Assembly (NCBI GenBank): GCA_017557195.1
Contig: JAFZAL010000034.1
Span: 1 to 60,209 of the forward strand
Source: Thermoguttaceae bacterium
Lineage (GTDB): Bacteria; Planctomycetota; Planctomycetia; Pirellulales; Thermoguttaceae
Length of the DNA: 60,209 nucleotides
Reading direction: 5' to 3'
Part shown: piece after piece, positions 16,615-24,540 of the stretch
Layout: each line of letters begins with the position of its first letter
Position numbering within the stretch: position 1 is the stretch's first letter
Notes under the pieces: generated by a model
Database searches by the model: none
What the model saw: the letters and a program-made list of their open reading frames with translations, nothing else
Told to the model about the DNA's origin: nothing
Made by a program: the position numbers and the translations under genes

Positions 16615-17817
16615 ATGACTCGCGCCCTTAAATTAGCCATTCTCATCGCAGCGTTATGCGTAACGACGGCGGATGCGTACACTCTGTCGGAGTTGGAAGT
16701 GCAGGCTCAGAGTTTCCATCCCGCTCTGAGGGCGGAATTGCAAAAAATCCAGGCGCTGCAAGGCAAACGACTCCAGGCGGGGTTGGGTCCGAACCCGGTT
16801 TTCAGCTATACCGGGGCGGAAATGGGCAACGACGGCAAAGCCGGCTTTCAGGGCGGAACGATTAGTCAGGAATTCGTTACAGCAGACAAACTCCGTAAAG
16901 ACCAGCATGTCGTCGATCAGGAAATTCTCGCCGCTCAATACGACTATTCTGTAATGCGGCTGATGGTAATTAAAGAAGTCCGTCAGGCGGCGTACGAGGT
17001 CATGCTGGCGCGCCGAATCGTCGACTTCAACGAAAAAATATGCGATATCGTCCGGAATCAGCTCGAAAAATCCGAGTCGTTATACAAAAGTGGGCAGATT
17101 ACTCTGACCGACGTTTACCAAATTCGGCTGGAAATGAAAAACGCTGATCTGGAATGTCAGCAGTCGAAGATTCAGTACTGGAAGGCGTGGAAGCGCTTGG
17201 CGTGTTGCGTCGGGAACCCGGATTTGCCGGCGGACGTCATGGAAGACGTTCTCGACGACCCGGCTGAAAAACTGGAATGGGAAGACGTCGCCTCGCGGCT
17301 GGAAAGCCAGTCGCCGGAACTGGCGCGAGCGCAAACGAATTATCTTATCGCCAGCGCCCAATACCATGCGGAAGTCGCGCGAGCAAAGCCCAACGTTACC
17401 GTCGAGGCGGGCGTTCAGTACGACTGCTCGTCAAATTATACTACAGGTCTTGTAACCGTTTCCGTCCCGTTCCCGTTCCGTAACAAGAATCAGGGGGCAA
17501 TCGCTCAGGCGCAAGCCCAGATCTGCCAGGCGCAGTCCGAAACGGAATCGGCGGCGCTGTCAATTCAGAAAAAACTCGTCGACGCCTTTATCAGCTACAA
17601 AGCCGCGTACGAACAGCTGGAATACTACAAAACTAATATCGAACCGGATTTGCAGCAGACGCTTGACGCGCTTCAAAAGGGAAACGAACGCGGAGAAGTT
17701 ACCGTCATGCAGCTCCAGACGTTTAAGAAAAATATCCTGACGCAGCAAAAAAATCTGCTCCAAATCAAAGCGCAGCTCAAATCCAGCAAAGCAGAAATTG
17801 AAGCGTTTTTCCAGTAA
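16615..17817 (+). CDS. TolC-family outer-membrane channel of the metal pump (CzcC/CusC-like)
   Basis: 400 residues with a signal peptide (MTRALKLAILIAALCVTTADA), then the OEP repeat structure: two long alpha-hairpins and short beta strands (LTLSELEVQA at the start, SGQITLTDVYQIRLEM near residue 160, GEVTVMQLQTFKK near 360). It lacks a lipobox Cys, unlike many CusC proteins. Together with the two preceding genes it completes an efflux complex spanning both membranes. The gene order adaptor-transporter-channel, each separated by heptamer repeats, points to one operon. An intrinsic terminator follows at 17849-17885. Confidence 0.87.
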   Translation: MTRALKLAILIAALCVTTADAYTLSELEVQAQSFHPALRAELQKIQALQGKRLQAGLGPNPVFSYTGAEMGNDGKAGFQGGTISQEFVTADKLRKDQHVVDQEILAAQYDYSVMRLMVIKEVRQAAYEVMLARRIVDFNEKICDIVRNQLEKSESLYKSGQITLTDVYQIRLEMKNADLECQQSKIQYWKAWKRLACCVGNPDLPADVMEDVLDDPAEKLEWEDVASRLESQSPELARAQTNYLIASAQYHAEVARAKPNVTVEAGVQYDCSSNYTTGLVTVSVPFPFRNKNQGAIAQAQAQICQAQSETESAALSIQKKLVDAFISYKAAYEQLEYYKTNIEPDLQQTLDALQKGNERGEVTVMQLQTFKKNILTQQKNLLQIKAQLKSSKAEIEAFFQ

Positions 17818-17848
17818 ACCGAATAATTAAATATAAAGAAGAATCAAA

Positions 17849-17885
17849 AAGGGGAACGACGTTTAGACGCTCCCCTTAATTTTTT
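17849..17885 (+). terminator. Intrinsic terminator of the metal-efflux operon
   Basis: AAGGGGA (17849-17855) pairs with TCCCCTT (17871-17877), extended by ACG/CGC-type pairs, then a T-tract at 17880-17885. It lies 32 nt past the stop of the channel gene. Confidence 0.75.
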
Positions 17886-17918
17886 CTGTATTCTATCTAT
17901 CATTTTATAAGAATACTT

Positions 17919-18110
17919 TTAGTCCTTGAGTTGCTTGTTCTCCATTTCAGAGCAAGGTTTCGTGCAATGTTTACAACAGCATTCGCACCTGGACGGCTTA
18001 CAGGAGCCGGAACAGCAGGAGGACTTCCCGCTGAATACCAGATACGCGCGGCGGATAATATACAAAACCGCCGCGGCACAAATGACAACTACAATAATCG
18101 TTTCTGACAT
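17919..18110 (-). CDS. FeoB-associated Cys-rich membrane protein
   Basis: 63 residues: one N-terminal membrane helix (SETIIVVVICAAAVLYIIRRAYLVF) followed by a cytoplasmic Cys-rich tail with nine cysteines (SSCCSGSC, SRCECCCKHC, PCSE). The layout matches the FeoB-associated protein family (TM helix plus Cys-rich tail), typically encoded immediately after feoB and thought to act as an accessory in ferrous iron uptake, in the position of FeoC in enterobacteria. It lies 68 nt downstream of feoB in the same orientation. Confidence 0.85.
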   Translation of the reverse strand: MSETIIVVVICAAAVLYIIRRAYLVFSGKSSCCSGSCKPSRCECCCKHCTKPCSEMENKQLKD

Positions 18111-18178
18111 GATCGTTTTGCTTTTATGCTTGGTCGAGAGGCAAAGCTTGCCCCTCGACTTGCTACTTCAAAATTCTG

Positions 18179-20332
18179 TTACATGAGCATATTTGTTCCA
18201 ATCTGAAGCCAGCTTCCAATCTGGAATATCAGCGTGGAAATTGTCCAGGCGACAATCGTACAGGTAATAAACTGAGCGAACGCCCAGCCCCAGCCCGCTT
18301 CTTTTACCATGATGGAAAACGTCGCAACGCACGGCGCGGACAGCAGGCAGAAGACCAGAATCGACAGACCGACCAGCGGCGGGTAGTTCTTTTTCATGAT
18401 GTCGCGCAGCGATTCCGATTCCTCGTCCGCTTCGCCAATGCTGTAAACGATGCCCATCTGAGCGACAAAGACTTCTTTCGCTGCCAGAGCGCCGACAATT
18501 GCCGTTCCAATCTTCCAGTCGAATCCCATCGTCCGGATTACCGGTACCATCGCTCGACCCAGACGTCCGGAATAGGAGTACGCCAACTGCACTTCCGCTT
18601 CCTGGTTGTCGATTTCTTCAATCTGACCGGTCAAGTCGTCGAACGTTGCAAGCTGTTCGTTGAATTTCGCCAACTGACTATCCAGTTCTGCCAGTTTCTT
18701 TTCCTTTTCTGCGTCCGCCAGAGCGGAGTCTTCTTCCACGCCGTCACGCTCTTCCTGAACGCCGTCGCGATCCTTCGCCAGCGCTTCCAGTTCTGGATTG
18801 GCTTCTTTGAGTTCGTCCAGCTTTTGAGCGATTGGGGCGCGCTGGGCTTCGAATTTCTCAGATTCCGATTCCGGCAATACCGGGAACGTCGCCAACGCCC
18901 ACAGGACGATTGAAATTCCCAGAAGAATCGTACCGGCTTTTTTCAAGTACATCCAGCCGCGTTCAATCGTGTGAATTCCCACCGTTCGGAACGTCGGGAA
19001 TCGATACGGCGGCAGCTCAATAATAAACGGAGCGTTTTCCTCGCGAATAACAAAGACGCTCATGATCTTCGCAACAATAATCGCGACGATGATGCCCAGC
19101 ACGTACAGTCCCCACATGACCCACGCCTGATACGCTTCCGGGAAGAAAGCGGGAACGAGCAGCATGTAAATCGGAATTCGCGCGCCGCAGCTCATCCACG
19201 GGATAATAAACATGGTAATCAGACGCTCTTTTCTGCTCGACAGCGTTCTGGTTGCCATGATAGCGGGAATGCCGCAGCCGAACCCGATAATCATCGGGAC
19301 GAAGCTCTTGCCGTGCAAGCCGATGTACTTCATGAAGTTGTCCGCCAGGTACGCCGCGCGCGCCATGTATCCGGAGTCTTCCAAAAAGGCGATCGCCAGG
19401 AACAGTATGAGAATATTAGGCAGGAAGACAAGCACCCCGCCCAATCCGCCGATTATGCCGTCAACGATCAAAGACTTCAGCAGGCTTTCTTCGCCCTCCG
19501 CCCAAAAGCTGCTGACCCAGTCGCCGAGCCATTCAAATCCCGCTTCGATCCAGTCCATTGGGTACTGTCCCAACGTAAAGGTGAGCTGGAATACCAGATA
19601 CAACAGGAACAGGAATATCGGGATTCCAATCCAGACGTTGGTCAGAACGGCGTCGACTTTATCCGACCCGCTGGGACCTTCTTTCGGACGGCTTGCAACA
19701 GCGGCTGAACACATCTTTTTGATTTCTTCCAAACGCGCCGTTGTAACAGCGACTTCCTCTTCCGTTGACTTCGGCTTCGTCAATTCCTCCGCATTGAGTT
19801 TAAGAGCGGATTTACTGTCCTTTTCTCCCAAGGCGTCAAACAGACTTTCCGCCGCGTCGAGAATTGCTGCAACCGCGCCGGACTCGTACCCGACGCATTC
19901 CACGATCGGCATTCCCAGCTGAGCGGACAGCGCATCTTTGTCGATGTTCATGCCGTTCTTTTTGGCAAGGTCGATCATGTTCAACACGACCAGAACGGGA
20001 ATTCCCAACTCTTTAAGCTGAAGCGTCAAAAGCAGATTTCGTTCCAGGTTGGAGGCGTCGACAATATCGATAACGAAATCGTAATCGCCGTTGATGATAT
20101 AATCCCGCGCCACGCGTTCTTCGTCTGAATACGCCGACAAACTGTACGTGCCCGGCAAGTCCGTCAGTTCAAAGGTTGTTCCTTTATACTTGCGGCTTCC
20201 AGTATGCCATTCAACCGTAATGCCCGGATAGTTCCCAACGTGCTCGTGCGCGCCGGTAAGGTTATTAAACACAGTCGATTTTCCGCTGTTGGGCTGACCA
20301 GCCAAAACCGCTCGGATAGTTTTATTGCTCAT
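18179..20332 (-). CDS. feoB: Ferrous iron transporter FeoB
   Basis: 717 residues. The N-terminal GTPase domain has G1 GQPNSGKST (about 9-17), G3 DLPGTYSL (about 59-66) and G4 NMID (about 119-122). It is followed by a helical GDI-like spacer and the membrane core from about 232, with two Gate domains (GYMARAAYLADNF... and KAGWGWAFAQF region). Charged coiled-coil-like sequence at about 490-580 separates the gate halves, with many E/K residues (KDRDGVQEERDGVEED). It imports Fe2+ across the inner membrane. A palindromic operator lies just upstream at 20350-20365, and feoA precedes it. Confidence 0.95.
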   Translation of the reverse strand: MSNKTIRAVLAGQPNSGKSTVFNNLTGAHEHVGNYPGITVEWHTGSRKYKGTTFELTDLPGTYSLSAYSDEERVARDYIINGDYDFVIDIVDASNLERNLLLTLQLKELGIPVLVVLNMIDLAKKNGMNIDKDALSAQLGMPIVECVGYESGAVAAILDAAESLFDALGEKDSKSALKLNAEELTKPKSTEEEVAVTTARLEEIKKMCSAAVASRPKEGPSGSDKVDAVLTNVWIGIPIFLFLLYLVFQLTFTLGQYPMDWIEAGFEWLGDWVSSFWAEGEESLLKSLIVDGIIGGLGGVLVFLPNILILFLAIAFLEDSGYMARAAYLADNFMKYIGLHGKSFVPMIIGFGCGIPAIMATRTLSSRKERLITMFIIPWMSCGARIPIYMLLVPAFFPEAYQAWVMWGLYVLGIIVAIIVAKIMSVFVIREENAPFIIELPPYRFPTFRTVGIHTIERGWMYLKKAGTILLGISIVLWALATFPVLPESESEKFEAQRAPIAQKLDELKEANPELEALAKDRDGVQEERDGVEEDSALADAEKEKKLAELDSQLAKFNEQLATFDDLTGQIEEIDNQEAEVQLAYSYSGRLGRAMVPVIRTMGFDWKIGTAIVGALAAKEVFVAQMGIVYSIGEADEESESLRDIMKKNYPPLVGLSILVFCLLSAPCVATFSIMVKEAGWGWAFAQFITCTIVAWTISTLIFQIGSWLQIGTNMLM

Positions 20333-20349
20333 TTTATTATTCTAAAAAG

Positions 20350-20365
20350 ATTAGATTAATCTAAT
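20350..20365. promoter_or_regulatory. Iron-box-like palindrome before feoB
   Basis: ATTAGATTAATCTAAT is a perfect 16-bp palindrome in the 81-nt gap between feoA and feoB. It shares the TTAG...CTAA half-sites with three further palindromes in this cluster. The likely binder is the DtxR-type regulator encoded at 20656-21423. Confidence 0.7.
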
Positions 20366-20413
20366 TTTATAAACAAAAAAAAGGAATGGAATGAATAATA
20401 AGAAATAACTAAA

Positions 20414-20629
20414 TTATTTGACGTCAATCTTATTCGGCAAATTGCGACCAAGAATCATTCGGGAACCCATGCAGTTGACGTGGGACGCCCCAACAAGGTT
20501 GTTGTTGACGATTTGGACGTCAGAACCGGGGAGAATTCCCATGGAACACAGACGGTTCACGTTGGCGTCGGAGGCGTTGACGGAAACAACCTTGACGGTT
20601 TCGCCATTTTTAGCTTCTTTCAATGACAT
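20414..20629 (-). CDS. feoA: FeoA, SH3-like accessory protein of ferrous iron uptake
   Basis: 71 residues, a single FeoA domain: MSLKEAKNGETVKVVSVNA followed by CSMGILPGSDVQIV and GRNLPNKI at the end. FeoA is a small cytoplasmic SH3-fold protein that interacts with FeoB and is required for full transport. It starts 26 nt after the regulator stop, with AAGGAAGG-type purine-rich sequence before the ATG, so regulator and feoA are one transcript. Confidence 0.9.
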   Translation of the reverse strand: MSLKEAKNGETVKVVSVNASDANVNRLCSMGILPGSDVQIVNNNLVGASHVNCMGSRMILGRNLPNKIDVK

Positions 20630-20655
20630 AGTATAACCTTCCTTTCAGTAAAGGA

Positions 20656-21423
20656 CTACTCAATTAAATCAATTAAAACCTGCTCGGCGTCTTCGACTGT
20701 CATGGTCAAAAACGAGCCTTTTAAACGAAAAAAGAGGGAGCTTCCCTGAACAGGCGCCTTATCCACTTCTACAGGCGTGCCCAGAGTCGCTCCCGTTTGC
20801 AGCAACCGGTGAAGCGAGTCGCCGGATAAATTAATCCGGGCAATTGTTCCCTTCTGCCCTGGCTGAAGCTGGCTGAGCGGGATGCACTTTGCTTTCCGTT
20901 CCGCAAGCTCTTTTTGCAGCGTTTCAAATCTGGTTTGAACTTCCTGCAGGCAATTGACGCAATCTTTGCAGTCGTTATCAAAACAGCAAGCGAACTCAAA
21001 CCTGGAAATCCATTTTTTGCCCCCGCGAGGACATTCCTCAATAAACTTGGCGAATCGAACCAGTTTGTCGATGATGTCGTTGGGCATGGCGTGCTCCATG
21101 CGGCAAGCCACCTGATTCGCTTGATCCGGCTCCACCTGGAGGACGTCTCGCAGGAACGAGCGCAGCCGAACGTGCCGGCTGTAGACGTCCTGAGCGATCT
21201 GCTCGCCCGCCGCGGTAAACGTTATAAACTCATACGGGGCATAGTTTATGAGCTTTTTTTGCGCCAGGCTTTTCAACGCTACTGTAACCGACGGCCCAGT
21301 TACTTTGAGCATATCCGCAATATCTTTTGGACGAACGCCGCCTTTGTCGCGAGTCAAAATCAGAATCGCTTCCAAATAATCTTCAAGGCTTTCCGACAGG
21401 TCGAGGGAAGTGTCAAACGTCAT
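20656..21423 (-). CDS. DtxR/MntR-type metal-dependent regulator with C-terminal FeoA domain
   Basis: 255 residues from ATG 21423, chosen because GGAGGAAAC lies just ahead of it; an in-frame ATG at 21456 would add 11 residues and overlap less well with an RBS. An N-terminal winged helix (LEDYLEAILILTRDKGGVRPKDIADMLKVTGPSV, in parts) is followed by the dimerisation/metal-binding helices with HVRLRSFL and CRMEHAM (Cys/His/Glu ligands), then a Cys-rich insertion (CCFDNDCKDCVNC, about 160-172) that is not usual for MntR, and a C-terminal FeoA/SH3 domain (PGQKGTIARI). It probably senses Fe2+ and represses the Feo genes, flavodoxin and DUF3793. The Cys-rich insert could bind an Fe-S cluster or extra metal (inference). 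Confidence 0.85.
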   Translation of the reverse strand: MTFDTSLDLSESLEDYLEAILILTRDKGGVRPKDIADMLKVTGPSVTVALKSLAQKKLINYAPYEFITFTAAGEQIAQDVYSRHVRLRSFLRDVLQVEPDQANQVACRMEHAMPNDIIDKLVRFAKFIEECPRGGKKWISRFEFACCFDNDCKDCVNCLQEVQTRFETLQKELAERKAKCIPLSQLQPGQKGTIARINLSGDSLHRLLQTGATLGTPVEVDKAPVQGSSLFFRLKGSFLTMTVEDAEQVLIDLIE

Positions 21424-21467
21424 AGCGTTTCCTCCAAAAGCGGTTTTCAAATTCAAATACTCAAAGT

Positions 21468-21487
21468 AATTTAGTTTAATCTAAATT
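21468..21487. promoter_or_regulatory. Iron-box-like palindrome before the regulator
   Basis: AATTTAG-TTTAAT-CTAAATT, perfect 7-bp arms, 45 nt upstream of the regulator ATG and 32 nt past the flavodoxin stop. It would let the regulator control its own expression together with feoA. Confidence 0.75.
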
Positions 21488-21519
21488 ATAGCAATTGATC
21501 TGAATTTGAAAAGGGGGGA

Positions 21520-22014
21520 CTACGCCATTTCGTTTAAAATTTGTTTGACCCAGGCGTTGATTCGCGCCTCGGTTTTGTCTGCCTCGTTGACGTCGTCCAG
21601 AGCCAAGCCGCAAAACGCTCCGTCGACAACGGCGCGGGATGCGTTGTGATTATAACCCTCGACGCTGGTTTTCCCAACGATTTTTGCCGCCTTGGACGCG
21701 ATCGCCTCGTAAAGAATCCCCATGGCGTCCAGGTACGTATCGCTAAAGGATTCCTGATCTCCAAAGCCGAACAGCGCCACCGTCGTATTGGACAGGTCAG
21801 CCGCCTGAAGACGAGCGATTCCAGACTGCCAGTCGTCCTGAAGTTCGCCGAATCCCCAGGTTGACGTTCCCAGAATCAGGGTGGACGCCTTGAAATCGTC
21901 TGCCGTCGCCTTTGCAACGTTGACGCAGTCTGCATTGAGAGCTGCTGCGATTTTATGAGCGGCGCTTTCCGTCGAGCCGGTTGAGCTGCCGAAAATTACT
22001 TTTATATCTGCCAT
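21520..22014 (-). CDS. Flavodoxin (long-chain type)
   Basis: 164 residues with the FMN phosphate-binding loop GSSTGSTESAA near the N-terminus (about 9-19), the 50s-loop GTSTWGFGELQDDW (about 49-62) and the 90s-loop region FGFGDQESFSDTYLDAMG (about 81-98). The flavodoxin fold carries FMN and replaces ferredoxin as an electron carrier under iron limitation, which fits its place among the iron-uptake genes. The start lies 15 nt after the DUF3793 stop, with AAAGAGAAAAG as a probable ribosome binding site, indicating an operon. Confidence 0.92.
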   Translation of the reverse strand: MADIKVIFGSSTGSTESAAHKIAAALNADCVNVAKATADDFKASTLILGTSTWGFGELQDDWQSGIARLQAADLSNTTVALFGFGDQESFSDTYLDAMGILYEAIASKAAKIVGKTSVEGYNHNASRAVVDGAFCGLALDDVNEADKTEARINAWVKQILNEMA

Positions 22015-22029
22015 AGTCTTTTCTCTTTG

Positions 22030-22653
22030 TTAAGCCAGCGCCAAATTCAGAGCGCAAATTTGCTGGACGCACGCCTCCCAGCTTTCCGATTGGGTTATAA
22101 TTCGTTCCGCCTCGCGAGCGCCTCGGCGGAACAGGTCCATGATTTTCAGCGATTCCTCAACGTCTCCGTAAACCATCCACGCCCCACGATACGTAGGAGT
22201 GGATTGCCCGCAGGTAAACCCGACCACGTCTTTGAGAGGATAACCAAGAAGCAGCCCTATTTCGTGCGGGAATTCACATTCCTCGAATCGGCGGCACAGA
22301 CTGTCGAGCGTTCCTTCAACCGTTCGAATGTCGTAACCGCAGCCGGACAGAAAATCCCATTTTTCGTCGTCGGCTATTACGCGGTTCATAGCGTCGACGT
22401 CGTAAAAGAGAATCAGACTTCTGTCTTCGGCAGTTCGCAGAACTCGCCACGGAAGACCGAGTTTTTCGAGAACCTCACGCTGACTGGCGCATATCTCCTT
22501 AGCTCCAGCCAGAACCTGGGCGCGATAGCATCGCTTGACGAAAAACGTTTCCGCCGGTTTGAGTTTCATTCTCACCAGCGCCGTTTTCAGAGTCAGGCTC
22601 CGCATGAGTTCCATCTTTTTCGCGCCGCAGCCAACCTGTATTAGTTCAGTCAT
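22030..22653 (-). CDS. DUF3793-family protein
   Basis: 207 residues. The C-terminal half has HEIGLLLGYPLKDVVGF...GAWMVYGDVEESLKIM, which matches DUF3793 as I know it, a family of unknown function common in Firmicutes near flavodoxin and iron genes. I see no catalytic motif or membrane segment. It is the first gene of the flavodoxin transcript. A palindrome of the iron-box type (22654-22673) abuts the start codon, so the message may be nearly leaderless or start further in (ATG at residue 14 is an alternative). Function unknown; a link to iron limitation is inferred from regulation. Confidence 0.75.
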   Translation of the reverse strand: MTELIQVGCGAKKMELMRSLTLKTALVRMKLKPAETFFVKRCYRAQVLAGAKEICASQREVLEKLGLPWRVLRTAEDRSLILFYDVDAMNRVIADDEKWDFLSGCGYDIRTVEGTLDSLCRRFEECEFPHEIGLLLGYPLKDVVGFTCGQSTPTYRGAWMVYGDVEESLKIMDLFRRGAREAERIITQSESWEACVQQICALNLALA

Positions 22654-22673
22654 ACTTTAGTCAAGTCTAAAGT
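22654..22673. promoter_or_regulatory. Iron-box-like palindrome at the DUF3793 start
   Basis: ACTTTAG-TCAAGT-CTAAAGT, perfect 7-bp arms, directly before the ATG at 22653. Same TTTAG-N6-CTAAA design as at 21468-21487. Confidence 0.75.
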
Positions 22674-22682
22674 TAAGTTTTC

Positions 22683-22727
22683 AAAAAAGACGTTTCTGCG
22701 TATGTCGGTACCCATACGCAGAAACGT
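22683..22727 (-). terminator. Intrinsic terminator of the candidate iron-responsive RNA
   Basis: A perfect 15-bp stem (22690-22704 with 22713-22727, ACGTTTCTGCGTATG and complement) followed on the minus strand by CTTTTTTG. It lies upstream of the DUF3793 start, so it must end a transcript that began further upstream, such as the one from the 22939-22966 promoter. Confidence 0.85.
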
Positions 22728-22933
22728 AAGGAGTCAGTAACTGTCATGTATGCCAAATCGTGAGGGAACTTCTAATAATTCAATTTTGAGTCAAGCTTGT
22801 TCTTTTTTCCGTCCGCTTTGAGTCGAAAAGCCCACTCGTATGTCTAATACTGGGGCTTTTCTCCTCTGTGCGGACGAAAAAAACTCCATCGCTTGACAAC
22901 AAAAGCAATTATTTGAAGTCCCCTTGACATTGA
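22683..22933 (-). ncRNA. Candidate iron-regulated small RNA with a 159-nt rod hairpin
   Basis: A strong promoter at 22939-22966 (minus strand) predicts a start near 22933. The transcript at once enters a long imperfect duplex (22764-22922): GGGACTTC pairs with GAAGTCCC-side bases, then AATAATT/AATTATT, GTCAAGC/GCTTGAC, a CGTCCGC/GCGGACG stem with an A/T run, and GAAAAGCCC/GGGCTTTTC at the tip, separated by small internal loops. After the rod a single-stranded stretch (about 35 nt) leads to the terminator at 22683-22727. Total length is about 250 nt. No ORF is seen. An iron-box covers the promoter. It could be a free small RNA or a terminated leader of the DUF3793/flavodoxin transcript. Unrecognised family. 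Confidence 0.6.
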
Positions 22934-22938
22934 GATGC

Positions 22939-22983
22939 AGTATAGCGCTTTTTGAAATCTTGTCAATTAGACAAGTCTAAATT
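22939..22983 (-). promoter_or_regulatory. Promoter with overlapping iron-box for the candidate RNA
   Basis: Minus strand: TTGACA (22961-22966), a 16-nt spacer, TATACT (22939-22944). The palindrome AATTTAGACTTGTCTAATT (22965-22983) overlaps the first two bases of the -35, an ideal place for a repressor. This is the strongest sigma70-type promoter I find in the window. Confidence 0.8.
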
Positions 22984-23215
22984 ATTTAGAAATATCTCGA
23001 AAATTTTAAAAAATTTTTTGAAAAGAGGGTGGAAAAGCTCTTGAAAGGCGGTAACGGAGAGAGCGAAGCGAACGTAGTTACGCTTTAAAATAAAGATGAG
23101 GGGTTATCGCTAGAATACAAGTTCATTCCTGACTTCATTAAAAATTCCCTTCCTGAGAACCGTTCGCAGGAAGGGGATTGAGGCAATGGGTATTTTTTAT
23201 TAACAGTTACTAAAC
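22984..23215. other. Remaining intergenic sequence before porin 3
   Basis: No gene is seen. It contains A+T-rich sequence and, at 23136-23178, the porin 3 terminator on the minus strand. 23041-23100 is not recognised. Confidence 0.4.
23136..23178 (-). terminator. Intrinsic terminator of porin 3
   Basis: CCCTTCCTG...CAGGAAGGG inverted repeat (about 23147-23177) followed on the minus strand by T-rich sequence (complement of AAAAATT at 23139-23145). It belongs to the same hairpin family as the terminators of porins 1 and 2. Confidence 0.75.
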
Positions 23216-24472
23216 TCAGAAGGAATAATCCAGGGAAACGCCGCCGGAGAACTGATAGGACTTTGTGCAGTCGTTAAAGCCGTTGTCTCCATTCCAGTTG
23301 TCGTAACGAATTTCCGGTCGGATAACCAGTTCGCCAGACATCATGCGGCAGGGAGCCAGGCAGCAGCGCTTGTGGCGAGGCGTGCAGTCTTTGAACGGGC
23401 TGATCGAGTAGCCGAGAGTTACTTCAAATCGTCCGACAACTTCATCAGCAACCAGTTCTTCCTGGTATTCAAGTCGAAGACCCGCCTGAACTTTTTCGTT
23501 GATTTCGTAAATAAAGCTGTTGTTCAAGCCCCATAGTTTGGTATTGTCGTCTTCGCCGTTGACAAGACTCATGAAATCGTATCCGAGGTAATAGGTCAGC
23601 TTATCCGACAGCTTTGTTTCCAGTACAAGACAGTGAGAATATGTATTCTCGTAGCCTTCCATGTTGCCGGCGCACATCATATAGGACAGACGAATTGCAT
23701 TGGTAAGTTGTCGGCTCATGCCGAACCAGACCAGCGAGGAGTCGGAATCGCCGTCAAACGCTTCGTTCCAGCCTTGAGTCCAGCCGAGTGTGAAATTGAT
23801 AGCTTCGCAGGGTTCCCACGTCGCCAAGACGCCCATGTGAGTGTCCGGCCAAGGGTTGTAGGAATCGCTGAAGAAGAATCCGTCGCCCGGGTTGTCAATC
23901 GGACAGCCGAATTTACCGACAATGACGTTGAATTTATCCGTCCCGATACCTGCGTACAGTTGAGCAATCGCGAAACCGTACTGACCTTTCGACAGCGCCA
24001 TGTAATCAAACCGGTTACCGGACTGATAGAACTGGGCGTTTGTACCATACATGAAGTCGGATTGAACGAGGAACTTCCAGTCGCCGTCGAGCTTGTACTC
24101 GCGACTTCCAGCAGCATAGAATTCGTAGAGCTGGAATCCGGTGTTGTCAATGTTCAAACCGGCAGCCGTGTTTCCGCCTTGACCGAAATAGTCCCAACCG
24201 CCGGGAACGCCGTATTCCTGAACGCCGCCGGTGGCGCCCCACTGGTTAGCCCAGAATCCGCTTTGGACGCTGAATTCCCAGTTCCATTTGTCTTCATCTT
24301 CTTCCTCTTCTTCGGGAAGTTCTACATCTGCGACAGCTTCCGGGGCGTTCATTGCGGCTTGAGCAAGAGCTTGCGATGAATAAGGCGAACCAACGTATTC
24401 CATTGCACAGACTGGCATAGCAAGAGTCGCCGTTACGATAAGAGCCAGAAGCTTAGTGAAACTCTTTTTCAT
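23216..24472 (-). CDS. BBP2-like outer-membrane beta-barrel porin, paralogue 3
   Basis: 418 residues from ATG 24472 (MKKSFTKLLALIVTATLAMPVCA signal peptide). An ATG at 24514 would add 14 residues derived from the leader and is rejected. The acidic linker (EEEEEDEDKW), the barrel, the Cys cluster CTPRHKRCCLAPC and the final aromatic residue (LDYSF) are shared with paralogues 1 and 2. It is separated from them by about 12 kb but keeps the same upstream block, leader and terminator, so the whole expression unit was copied. Its leader motif is present twice. Confidence 0.82.
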   Translation of the reverse strand: MKKSFTKLLALIVTATLAMPVCAMEYVGSPYSSQALAQAAMNAPEAVADVELPEEEEEDEDKWNWEFSVQSGFWANQWGATGGVQEYGVPGGWDYFGQGGNTAAGLNIDNTGFQLYEFYAAGSREYKLDGDWKFLVQSDFMYGTNAQFYQSGNRFDYMALSKGQYGFAIAQLYAGIGTDKFNVIVGKFGCPIDNPGDGFFFSDSYNPWPDTHMGVLATWEPCEAINFTLGWTQGWNEAFDGDSDSSLVWFGMSRQLTNAIRLSYMMCAGNMEGYENTYSHCLVLETKLSDKLTYYLGYDFMSLVNGEDDNTKLWGLNNSFIYEINEKVQAGLRLEYQEELVADEVVGRFEVTLGYSISPFKDCTPRHKRCCLAPCRMMSGELVIRPEIRYDNWNGDNGFNDCTKSYQFSGGVSLDYSF

Positions 24473-24540
24473 AATACTCTTTCCGTTTTGAGAAATCCAC
24501 AAAATTGCATCCATGCGACCTGTTCGCAGAGGATGAAATG

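Noticed and set aside
22764-22922. 6S RNA for the rod hairpin
   Set aside because: Length and rod shape are similar, but the large central bubble of 6S RNA is not clear, and an iron-box promoter would be odd for 6S. Left as an unnamed RNA.
22683-22983. Retron msr/msd or other reverse-transcriptase element
   Set aside because: No reverse transcriptase is seen in the window.
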